A DNA stretch of 64,000 bases from an uncultured Gemmatimonadota bacterium (lineage in GTDB: Bacteria > Gemmatimonadota > Gemmatimonadetes > Gemmatimonadales > Gemmatimonadaceae): positions 124,001 through 188,000 of the forward strand of contig CADEFN010000001.1 in assembly GCA_902826615.1 (NCBI GenBank). Reading direction: 5' to 3'. The position numbers and the translations under genes are program-made. Below the pieces are notes generated by a model. That model was not told where the DNA came from. It saw only the letters and a program-made list of their open reading frames with translations, and ran no database searches. This document shows positions 51,029-58,863 of the stretch, in pieces (the stretch's first letter is position 1; every line of letters starts with the position of its first letter).

Positions 51029-51405
51029 GACGGTGTCCCCACGCAGCTGGCACAGCGGCCGTAGAGCACCACCTCATGGCCATCCATCTGAAAGCCGGCA
51101 GGCGCCAAGCGCGACAGATCACCCGGGCATCCGCTCACCTCGAACACCTTGTCGCACGCTCGGCACTGGAAGTGATGATGGTGCCCGAGGTGCGCCATTT
51201 CGTACCGCGCGGCCTGGCCAGGGAGCTCCACCGCCGAGGCCTCGCCCTCTTCCAGCAGCCCCTTCAGCACCCGGTACACAGTTGCAATCCCGAGCCCGGG
51301 CACGTCTCCCTGAGCCCCTTCCAGAATTTCCTGGGGGGTCAGCGGGCGGTGACTGGAGGTCAGTACGGCCCTGACGGCAGACTTTTGGCGCGTATTCCGT
51401 TGCAT
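51025..51405 (-). CDS. Fur family metal-dependent repressor (Zur-like)
   Basis: 126 residues. The winged-helix part begins QKSAVRAVLTSSHRPLTPQE and has GIATVYRVLKGLLEEG as the recognition helix. The metal region has HLGHHHHFQCRACDKVFEV and a C-terminal GRCASC, the two CxxC pairs that hold structural zinc. Beside a ZIP importer a zinc-sensing role is favoured over iron; the sequence does not settle it. AAGGA sits 5 bases before the ATG and is overlapped by a Fur-like box, so it probably represses itself and the operon. Confidence 0.9.
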   Translation of the reverse strand: MQRNTRQKSAVRAVLTSSHRPLTPQEILEGAQGDVPGLGIATVYRVLKGLLEEGEASAVELPGQAARYEMAHLGHHHHFQCRACDKVFEVSGCPGDLSRLAPAGFQMDGHEVVLYGRCASCVGTPS

Positions 51406-51437
51406 GATATCCTTACTGATAACAGGATATCATTATC
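51404..51437. promoter_or_regulatory. Fur/Zur-like operator over the start codon
   Basis: Perfect 10-bp inverted repeat ATGATATCCT (51404-51413) and AGGATATCAT (51424-51433), and on the minus strand GATAATGATATCCTGTTATC, close to the GATAATGATAATCATTATC Fur consensus in its first half. It covers the Fur-family gene's start codon, ribosome site and probably its -10 region. The AT-richness is unique in this GC-rich region. Confidence 0.78.
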
Positions 51438-51609
51438 GGTCGCTTTTGGGAAGGCCGCAGGTCGGTTCGGCAGTTCGCCGAGCCGTTGTGCCATTCACCG
51501 AATCGTGTGGACCACCCCTGGCACCCAACGACGACGCGGTCGCATGGTCCGGATCACCTGTCCACCAGGCAGCCTCCAGTGCCTCGCGACCAGCATCGAT
51601 CGAGCAGAA

Positions 51610-52650
51610 TCACTCTTCTCTTTGCTGAAGACGTGATTCGGCCAGCTGGTCGGCGGCCGCCGCGGGATTGACCCCGTTGCGGTCGGCGAGCTCCAGCACC
51701 AGCCGTACGGTATCATGAATATCGTGAACGCGCTGTGCCATGCGTTCGGGTGTTTCGCCCAGCAACGCCACACTCCCACTGATCACGCCACCGGCATTGA
51801 TGACGTAGTCCGGGACGTAGAGAATGCGACGCGCCGCGACTGCGTCCGCATGATCGGGGCGTAACAACTGGTTGTTGGCCGCACCCGCCACCACTTCCAC
51901 ACGCAACCGCGGGATGGTGTCGTCATTGAGAATGGCGCCCATGGCACAGGGGGCAAAGATGTCAGCCTCCACGTCATACACCATGGCGGGCTCCACCACA
52001 CGGCCCTGCACCGCAGCAGCGCACGCCGCAGCTCGCGCACCCTCGGTGTCCGACACCGTGAGCACTGCCCCCCGTTCGCGCAGATGCAACGCCACGGCAC
52101 CACCCACGTTGCCGCATCCCTGCACCACGACATGTTTCCCGGTGAGGTCGCTGCTTCCCCACCGATACGCTGCAGCTGCTTCGATGCCGCGCACCACACC
52201 GAGCGCCGTCCAGGGCGACGGGTCGCCACCGCGGCCGCCAAATCCCGCCACATATGGGGTCTCGCGCGCCGCGATCTCGAAGTCGGCGGGGCGGGTGCCG
52301 ACATCCTCGGCGGTGATGAAACGTCCCTGCAGACGATTCACGGCGCGCCCATGGGCGAGAAACAACGCCTCTCGCCCAGCGGACATGTGAGGGTCGCCGA
52401 TGATGACCGCCTTCCCGCCACCCAGCGCCAATCCCGCCACTGCGTTCTTGTAGGTCATCCCGCGCGACAGACGCAACACATCGGTCATCGCCTCGTCCAT
52501 CGTGGCATACGGCCAGAACCGTGTGCCTCCGGTCGCCGGCCCGAGCCTGGTGCTGTGCACCGCGATAATCGCCCGGTACCCCGACGTCGGTTCCTGAACG
52601 ATCACGACCTCTTCGTGACCCATCCGCTGCAGATCACCCAATACACTCAT
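51610..52650 (-). CDS. leucine (Glu/Leu/Phe/Val) dehydrogenase
   Basis: 346 residues. RLGPATGGTRFWPY is the substrate-site region, GMTYKNAVAGLALGGGKAVI holds the catalytic-type Lys residues, and VVVQGCGNVGGAVALHL is the NAD-binding motif. These make it the short-form branched-chain amino acid dehydrogenase (deaminating Leu/Val/Ile to keto acids). ATG 52650 overlaps the methyltransferase stop (ATGA); the frame is open further upstream inside that gene. Confidence 0.92.
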   Translation of the reverse strand: MSVLGDLQRMGHEEVVIVQEPTSGYRAIIAVHSTRLGPATGGTRFWPYATMDEAMTDVLRLSRGMTYKNAVAGLALGGGKAVIIGDPHMSAGREALFLAHGRAVNRLQGRFITAEDVGTRPADFEIAARETPYVAGFGGRGGDPSPWTALGVVRGIEAAAAYRWGSSDLTGKHVVVQGCGNVGGAVALHLRERGAVLTVSDTEGARAAACAAAVQGRVVEPAMVYDVEADIFAPCAMGAILNDDTIPRLRVEVVAGAANNQLLRPDHADAVAARRILYVPDYVINAGGVISGSVALLGETPERMAQRVHDIHDTVRLVLELADRNGVNPAAAADQLAESRLQQREE

Positions 52651-53258
52651 CGCGAACGCTCCAGCGAGGCGGCGATGGTGACCATGTCGGTGCGCAGATA
52701 CATGTGCAGCCCCAGGGGAGACCACCCCGTCTTCTTGAAGAGACGCCGCCACGAGGCCGGTGTACGGGCCGCCGATCGGGTGAAGTCTCCAGTGGCGTCG
52801 TCTTCGGAGGTGAACACTTCGAAGTATGCGGCCCCTACACAGAGATAGGTGAGTGCGTCGAGCCCGCGCGCCAATTCCTTCGGGCTCACGTAGTTCATCA
52901 CCCCGCAGCACAACACCAGATCAAAGTCGTCTGGAAGTTTGAGCGTGCCGATGTTGCCAAAGCCGCCCAGCCGAATGTTGCGCTCCTTGCCGAAGCGCTC
53001 CACCGCGTACGCACTGGGGTCAACGCCGTAGTACCGTGCCTTGGGCCGCAGCTTCTTGAGTGCCACACCCCACGTTCCTTCGCCTGCACCAACATCCAGC
53101 ACCTTCTGCACCGGCCGCTCCAGCACGTACTCGGCGGCACTCACAACAAAGGCAAGCTGCCGCTGAATGTCGAGGGGCGACTTGACCCGATGCCTGGGGT
53201 GCCGGTACCACTTGTCGAAGTACGCCTTGTCGTAGTGCGCGGGGGGACGAATCGCCAC
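52647..53258 (-). CDS. class I SAM-dependent methyltransferase
   Basis: 203 residues. VLDVGAGEGTWGVALK is motif I, YYGVDPSAYAVERF the second strand, and DFDLVLCCGVMNYVSPKEL the post-motif. The N-terminus PPAHYDKAYFDKWYRHPRHR is basic. The substrate is unknown. It is translationally coupled to leucine dehydrogenase, and the upstream 53276 gene is transcribed in the same direction 17 bp away. Confidence 0.85.
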   Translation of the reverse strand: MAIRPPAHYDKAYFDKWYRHPRHRVKSPLDIQRQLAFVVSAAEYVLERPVQKVLDVGAGEGTWGVALKKLRPKARYYGVDPSAYAVERFGKERNIRLGGFGNIGTLKLPDDFDLVLCCGVMNYVSPKELARGLDALTYLCVGAAYFEVFTSEDDATGDFTRSAARTPASWRRLFKKTGWSPLGLHMYLRTDMVTIAASLERSR

Positions 53259-53275
53259 GGGAGTTGGTGCGAGAG

Positions 53276-56119
53276 TTATTGCGGGAGCTGCACGATAAAC
53301 TGCGTCACCGTCTCTTTGGTACCGGTGAGCCGCTGCGACACCCGCACCCCCACGGACATGGTCGTGCGTGTGCCGAGTGGTGCGATGTGGGCGGTGAGTT
53401 CACCACCCACCGATCGATAGTCGACCGTTGCACTCCCGGTGCGATCGCTGCCGCGTGCCACATCGGCGAATGCCGCACCCTGAATGCGCCGGAAGTAGAG
53501 GAGTGGCCCGATCGCGAGGTCAGGGTTGAGCAGCGGGAGATGATACGACACCCCCGCGCGGGTGAGGCGATCGTGATACCGCCGTGAAAAGCCGCGCGGG
53601 AAGACCAGTTCGCTGGAAAAGCGATACGTCGTCGGACGTTGCTCTTCATGACCGGCGTCGAGCACCAGTGCGTGATTCCGAAATAGCCCCGGCGCAATGG
53701 CGGTCGCACGCGCGGCTGCGATGTGACTGGTATAGTCACTGCTCCCCGGTGTGTGCCGGTACACCAGCGAGGCACTCGCCCCCGTCTGGAAGAGATCGCG
53801 GAAGGCGGCCGCTCGCACATGCGAGGCCGACACCGCATACGACAGCGGGACAAACCGGCCGTTGTTGTTCTCAAAGCGGAAGCGCACCGGCTGGTCACTG
53901 ATCTCGGTGAAACTGGCGCCCACACTCAGGGTGAGGGACTGGCGCCGCTGCCCCATGATGCGGGTGAACGGAAGCCGCGCCGCCAGCTGCAGGGAGCGCT
54001 CGTTCCAGTTGTATGGGACTTCACGACCAGCTGTATCGGTGTAGGTGGAGCCGCGCGACCCCAGGCGTACTCCCGCATCGAGCAGCGCTGGAAGCCCGGC
54101 GTACGACGCACCCGCCTCCACCGAAAGTGTCTGCTCATTGGTGTTGAAGAGCACACCCGCTGTGAGGGCGAAGGTATTGAGCATGTTGCGACTTTCCAGC
54201 GCGATGCCCTGGTTGACCCCATCGCTGGTTGGCGCGGCAATCAGGCTGTGGAAGTCCAGCAACGTGCGCGGCCCCGCATACCGGCGCGCGACAAGTGAAT
54301 CGCTGCGTGGTGCGGGCGCGGGTGTCGCCGCCATGAGACGGTGCTCCTGCGCCACCACCGAATCAGCAAGCAACACTTCGTGCGGCACAGCCGATGGCTG
54401 CGCCTCGAGCGCCACCTCGGCGACGTCAAAGCCATCGCCCGTGAGGTCCGCGATGAGGGCGCGAGTGCCATCGCTGTTCAGCACCGGGAAGTACGCACCA
54501 AGCCCGCGCGACGCGAGCAGCACCTGTGTGCCCGTGAGGGTGTCGACACTCCACACCGCATCCAGACCGCTGCGGGGCGAGCCATACAGCACCTTGTCAC
54601 CCGACGGCGCCGGACGCGAAATGGCGTGTTGTGTCCAACCGATCACCTCGCGTTCACTCCCATCCAGCGCCACACGCACGAGCGAGTTGCCGCGTGTGGC
54701 ATCCACGCGCACAGCCATCACACCATCGCCGCGCGCCGTCCACGCCGGCGTGACGAGAAATCCGCGGTCATCGGCAAAAGTCTTTTGCACCGCACCGGTG
54801 GCCGCGTCGAGCAACACCAAACGTGTCTTGCGACTCTGGGTGAACTCCACCACGGCGATCTGTGCGCCATCGGGCGACAACGTAGGCCCGTAGTATCGCG
54901 AGCGATCCGTCAGGCGTGTCACGCGCCTGGTGGTGAGATCGAGGCGTTTGACCACCAGGAAGTTTCGCTCGCCATAACGCGGATCGGCTTCATACTCCGA
55001 CCACACCACCAGATTGCCGCGTACGTGAAACTGCAGCTCTCCCACCAGGCCCACACGCTCCACCAGCACTTCGCGTTTGCCGTCCTTGAGGCGCACAAGT
55101 TGTGTTGGCGTGTCGAGATCCCAGTACGTGGCGATGACGCTTCCGTCGCCCGCGTACTGCGGCAAGGAATAGACGTGGTAGTCGTCACGTGCCGGCGAGA
55201 GGGTGGTCGCCACCGCCTCACGCACATTCGCTCGCTGCCGTGCCCAGGTGGACTCGGCCTCCGCCACCGCCGCCTGATGCAGGTCGCCTAACGATTTGCC
55301 CGTCTCCTTCTTGAGCGCCATGCTCAGCGCCCAGGGCACCAGGGGGTTCCACGACGCACTCCGTGTGACCCGCCGCCACGCCGAGTCACCGTGATGCCGC
55401 CGCACATAACTCGTGAGGAGGTACCCGAGTTCGTACCAGTCGGGGTAGTAGGTCCGAAATGAGCCCTGCCACGCCGGGTAGTAGTTGTACGAATCGCCAC
55501 TCGCGCGCATGGCACGCATGCGCGAGGTAAACTGCGGCTGACGGCCTCGCCCCGATTCGGTCAGCGCCGTTTCCATCCCCACGGCGTCGCCCTCCCAGAA
55601 CCATGACGGGAAGTAGAGGGTGCCACCAAGCAGCGCCATGGCGTAGTCACCGAACACACGGGAGAAGAGACCGACCCAACCCGTGCGCAGCGACTGTTCC
55701 TGCACCACGTGCCGCCCTTCGTGTGTGGCCAGCAAGGTGTACCAGTCCACGGGCCCGAAGGCATCGACCGTGGTGTTGGGCATGGCGTACCACTGCGTGC
55801 GTCGCGGCGCCCAGCCTACGTAGGCATTGGAGGTGAGTGATTGATTGTTGAGTACCACCGAAATGCGTCGCGGCTTTTTGCCCAGGGAATTGACCAGCGA
55901 CTGGTAGTGTCGCTCCAGCAAACCTGCGGCGCGGCGTGCCTCGGCATCGAGTGAATCCGGATAGATGACCGAGAAGTTCGGCGTGTCGATCTGATGCCAG
56001 GTGATACCGCGCGGATTCTGGAGTGTGTTGAGCCGTGTGGTGAGTGGCGCCTGCGCACCAGCCCGCAGCGTGAACGCCGGCAACAAGAGGCACCAGACAG
56101 CAACAAGGCGCAGCAACAC
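53276..56119 (-). CDS. surface protein: HExxH metallopeptidase-like domain, TolB-type propeller, predicted beta-barrel
   Basis: 947 residues with signal peptide (LRLVAVWCLLLPAFTLRAGA). Part 1 (about 25-300): THEGRH gives HExxH at His133, Glu134, His137, and WFWEGDAVGMET further on supplies a Glu in the place of the third ligand of MA-clan peptidases. Part 2 (about 310-570): WD40/TolB-like blades such as GPTLSPDGAQIAVVEF. Part 3 (about 620-947): alternating strands typical of an outer-membrane barrel (LSVEAGASYAGLPALLDAG; SLTLSVGASFTEISD; TTMSVGVRVSQRL). It may be an outer-membrane protease or processing protein. It lies 1 bp after the deacylase stop. Confidence 0.82.
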   Translation of the reverse strand: MLLRLVAVWCLLLPAFTLRAGAQAPLTTRLNTLQNPRGITWHQIDTPNFSVIYPDSLDAEARRAAGLLERHYQSLVNSLGKKPRRISVVLNNQSLTSNAYVGWAPRRTQWYAMPNTTVDAFGPVDWYTLLATHEGRHVVQEQSLRTGWVGLFSRVFGDYAMALLGGTLYFPSWFWEGDAVGMETALTESGRGRQPQFTSRMRAMRASGDSYNYYPAWQGSFRTYYPDWYELGYLLTSYVRRHHGDSAWRRVTRSASWNPLVPWALSMALKKETGKSLGDLHQAAVAEAESTWARQRANVREAVATTLSPARDDYHVYSLPQYAGDGSVIATYWDLDTPTQLVRLKDGKREVLVERVGLVGELQFHVRGNLVVWSEYEADPRYGERNFLVVKRLDLTTRRVTRLTDRSRYYGPTLSPDGAQIAVVEFTQSRKTRLVLLDAATGAVQKTFADDRGFLVTPAWTARGDGVMAVRVDATRGNSLVRVALDGSEREVIGWTQHAISRPAPSGDKVLYGSPRSGLDAVWSVDTLTGTQVLLASRGLGAYFPVLNSDGTRALIADLTGDGFDVAEVALEAQPSAVPHEVLLADSVVAQEHRLMAATPAPAPRSDSLVARRYAGPRTLLDFHSLIAAPTSDGVNQGIALESRNMLNTFALTAGVLFNTNEQTLSVEAGASYAGLPALLDAGVRLGSRGSTYTDTAGREVPYNWNERSLQLAARLPFTRIMGQRRQSLTLSVGASFTEISDQPVRFRFENNNGRFVPLSYAVSASHVRAAAFRDLFQTGASASLVYRHTPGSSDYTSHIAAARATAIAPGLFRNHALVLDAGHEEQRPTTYRFSSELVFPRGFSRRYHDRLTRAGVSYHLPLLNPDLAIGPLLYFRRIQGAAFADVARGSDRTGSATVDYRSVGGELTAHIAPLGTRTTMSVGVRVSQRLTGTKETVTQFIVQLPQ

Positions 56120-56120
56120 G

Positions 56121-57692
56121 TTACCGGCCGCTCTCCGTCCGGCGTTTCACCGCCTTCCCTGCCATGGCCTTTGTCAGCGCCCCCTTTTCCACGGCGACGA
56201 CACCATTCACCAGCACATACCGCATCCCTTCGGCGAGGAGTGTGGGTGCTTCATAGGTCGAGCGCTCACGGACCTCGGCGGGATTGAAGACGAGGATGTC
56301 GGCGAACATTCCTTCGGCCAGACGACCCCGATCGGCAATGCCTAACGCGCGGGCCACGCCATCGCTGCTGCGCTGCACAAAGGTGTGCAGCGGGATCACC
56401 TTCTTCTCCAGCACATACTCGCGCAGCTTCTTCGGATAGCTGCCGTATTTGCGCGGGTGCCCATCCGATCCGTCCGATCCTGTGAAGACAAACTCCTGCT
56501 GCATGATCTTCACGATGTCGTTCTCGTTCATATTGAACGACGCCACGCTGGCATCACCCGTCAGGACAATGTCGAGGCCAGCGACCACGGGTTCCACACC
56601 TCGGGCCGTCGCAATCTGCTCCAGTGTCTTCCCCACCAGGTCCTTGCGGCTGGCATCGGAGATGAGCAGTGCGGCCGCTCCATTGCGGCGTCGCAGATTC
56701 ACGCGCATTTCGGCCAGCAGTCGTTCGCGTGTGGCCGGATCCTTTGCCCGCGCGCGGAGCGAGTCGCGTCCCCCTGCCTCGGCCCAGCGCGGCAGCAGGG
56801 AGGCACCAACGCTGGTTCCACTTGCCGTGTAGGGATACTGGTCCGCGGTGACCTGCTGGCCGGCCGATCGCGCGGCGGCAATCACCTGTACAATGGAGTC
56901 CGATCGCCCCCAGACATCAACACCTAACGCCTTGAGGTGTGCAACGTGGACGGGGAGCCCAGCCTCTCGACCAATGCGAATGGCTTCCTGCACGGCGCCA
57001 ACCACACCAATGGTGTACGAACTCTCGTCGCGCAGGTGTGAGTCGTACACACCACCCTGCGCAGCGGCGACACGGGCCAGCTCAATCACTTCCGCAGTCG
57101 TCGCGTAACTCTGCGGTGCGTAGTACAAGCCTGTACTCAGGCCGAGTGCTCCACCACTCATTCCCTGGTCCACAAGGGCACGCATGCGGGTGAGCTGCTC
57201 GGGAGTGGCGGCGGCACTCGAAGCTCCGAGCACCCGACCACGCACCGTCCCAAAGCCTACGAAGAGTGCCGCGTTGGTGCCGATTCCCTCGCGTGCGTAT
57301 TTCGCAAAGTGCTCAGCGACATCGATCGGCCCGCCGCCATCGTTACCCGTCACAACGGTGGTCACACCTTGCATCAGGTAGGCCGCGTTCTGCCGTGCCT
57401 CGCGACGTGTGCTCTGCAGGTCGCCGTAGGTGTGAGTGTGGGGATCGATGAAGCCAGGGGTAACCGTGAGGCCGGTCGCATCTATTGTACGGGTTGCCTG
57501 AACACGGCTTTGCCGAGCGTTGCCGATAAAGACAATGCGATCGCCCCGAATGCCGACGTCTGCGGCGCGTGCGGGGGTGCCGGTTCCGTCCACCACCTGT
57601 CCCCCCGAGATGAGGAGATCGACGTTTTGCTGCGCCCGTAGCGCCGTGGCGCTGAGGGCGAGGAGAGGGAGGGCGAGGAGAGGGTATCGCAT
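56121..57692 (-). CDS. secreted N-acyl-D-amino-acid deacylase-type amidohydrolase
   Basis: 523 residues. Signal peptide MRYPLLALPLLALSATALRA. The D-aminoacylase-type amidohydrolase has TPGFIDPHTHTYGD (HxH), MQGVTTVVTGNDGGGPID, VYDSHLRDES, VHVAHLKALGVDVWG and FTGSDGSDGHPRKYG; these match the metal-site ladder of the family. Members hydrolyse N-acyl-D-amino acids or dihydropyrimidines. The surface protein starts right after its stop, so the two are co-transcribed. Confidence 0.88.
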   Translation of the reverse strand: MRYPLLALPLLALSATALRAQQNVDLLISGGQVVDGTGTPARAADVGIRGDRIVFIGNARQSRVQATRTIDATGLTVTPGFIDPHTHTYGDLQSTRREARQNAAYLMQGVTTVVTGNDGGGPIDVAEHFAKYAREGIGTNAALFVGFGTVRGRVLGASSAAATPEQLTRMRALVDQGMSGGALGLSTGLYYAPQSYATTAEVIELARVAAAQGGVYDSHLRDESSYTIGVVGAVQEAIRIGREAGLPVHVAHLKALGVDVWGRSDSIVQVIAAARSAGQQVTADQYPYTASGTSVGASLLPRWAEAGGRDSLRARAKDPATRERLLAEMRVNLRRRNGAAALLISDASRKDLVGKTLEQIATARGVEPVVAGLDIVLTGDASVASFNMNENDIVKIMQQEFVFTGSDGSDGHPRKYGSYPKKLREYVLEKKVIPLHTFVQRSSDGVARALGIADRGRLAEGMFADILVFNPAEVRERSTYEAPTLLAEGMRYVLVNGVVAVEKGALTKAMAGKAVKRRTESGR

Positions 57693-57798
57693 ACGCCGAA
57701 AGTACGCCTGCGGGGGGTGCAGCGTCGAGCCCGGCTGACGGCGCGTCGCGAGCTCCGCGGGGCATCCCCCGGTCCCGGGCCCTCTGCGCGCGAGTTGG

Positions 57799-58860
57799 CT
57801 ACCAGGGCTGCACGACATCAGCCACCCGCCCGCTATTCACCAAGGCACGAAGTTCCTCGCCCAGGGCAGCACTGGCGTCGAGGGTCGCTTGCCAGCGTCG
57901 CATCCGTTCGTCGACGGCGAAGGCAAAGAAGTCGCGCCGGTCGGGGATTTTGCCGCCGGGGAGTGAGCGCACAAACTCCGGCGACGGCGCCACCAGAAGG
58001 ACACGATCGAGGTTGTGCCCACTGGCTCGTCGCCATGGCAGCGATTTGTCGAACCAGCCCGGCACGATGTGACCGTAGAAGTGGGGATACAGCACAATGC
58101 CGTCGCCGGGGCCGTAGTCGAGGTCGAGATGGTAGTCGAGCACCCCGCCATCCCAGTAGATCCCTTCTTCGCCAGGAATGCGCACACCCTCCATGAGGAG
58201 CGGAATGGAACCTGACGCGAGGAGCACCTGACGCAGGTTGTGTGCGGTGAGGGGCCGGTGGGTGGTGGGCAGGTCTTGGAGATGGGCAAACGGCGTGACG
58301 TCCCCGGCCGAATGAAAGACGTAGCGTGCGAAGTGGAGTTGGAGGGAACGGCGCGCCACGGCATTCGCTGTGGCCGCCGAGCCTAACGCCGCGATGAGAG
58401 CCAATCGGCGTTCGCTCGCGGCAAGCCCGCGCCCGCGAGCCGCCAGCACATGCGTGCGAAAGGTTGGGTGCTCCACGACCTGCCGTGCGCCATCGTCGCC
58501 GAGGATGTCGTCGAGTATGGCCGATAACACCCGGGTCACTTCGGCGACGGGAGGTTTTGGCGTGTAGAGTTGCTTGTAGATGTAGCCGTGATGCCCGCGT
58601 GCGAGCGCGGCGACGGGATCGTGCTGACCAAGGCAGGCGGCACGCCAGCTCCCGATGGATGATCCAATGACATGGAGCGGGCGCGGGCGTGAGCCCTGCA
58701 GGAAGTCGCCAAAGAGGTAGCGATCAAGGCCGCCGATGACGAGCCATTTGGCGCCGCCCGACGCGCCCGGCACGATGTCCACGTCGTCGAGCTGCAGACC
58801 GCGACTGCGAATGACCTGGAGGGCGTGCGGTCCGGCGCGGAGGGTGAGAAGTCGAGACAC
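57799..58860 (-). CDS. patatin-like phospholipase
   Basis: 353 residues. VPGASGGAKW (residues 31-39) supplies the Gly-rich region, GSSIG (66-70) has the nucleophile Ser68, and IYWDGGVLDYH carries the catalytic Asp in DGG. These form the Ser-Asp dyad of patatins, which hydrolyse lipid acyl chains. No signal peptide is visible, so it acts in the cytoplasm or is injected. It is 3 bp after the ABC exporter stop (58864). Confidence 0.87.
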   Translation of the reverse strand: MSRLLTLRAGPHALQVIRSRGLQLDDVDIVPGASGGAKWLVIGGLDRYLFGDFLQGSRPRPLHVIGSSIGSWRAACLGQHDPVAALARGHHGYIYKQLYTPKPPVAEVTRVLSAILDDILGDDGARQVVEHPTFRTHVLAARGRGLAASERRLALIAALGSAATANAVARRSLQLHFARYVFHSAGDVTPFAHLQDLPTTHRPLTAHNLRQVLLASGSIPLLMEGVRIPGEEGIYWDGGVLDYHLDLDYGPGDGIVLYPHFYGHIVPGWFDKSLPWRRASGHNLDRVLLVAPSPEFVRSLPGGKIPDRRDFFAFAVDERMRRWQATLDASAALGEELRALVNSGRVADVVQPW

Positions 58861-58863
58861 TGC

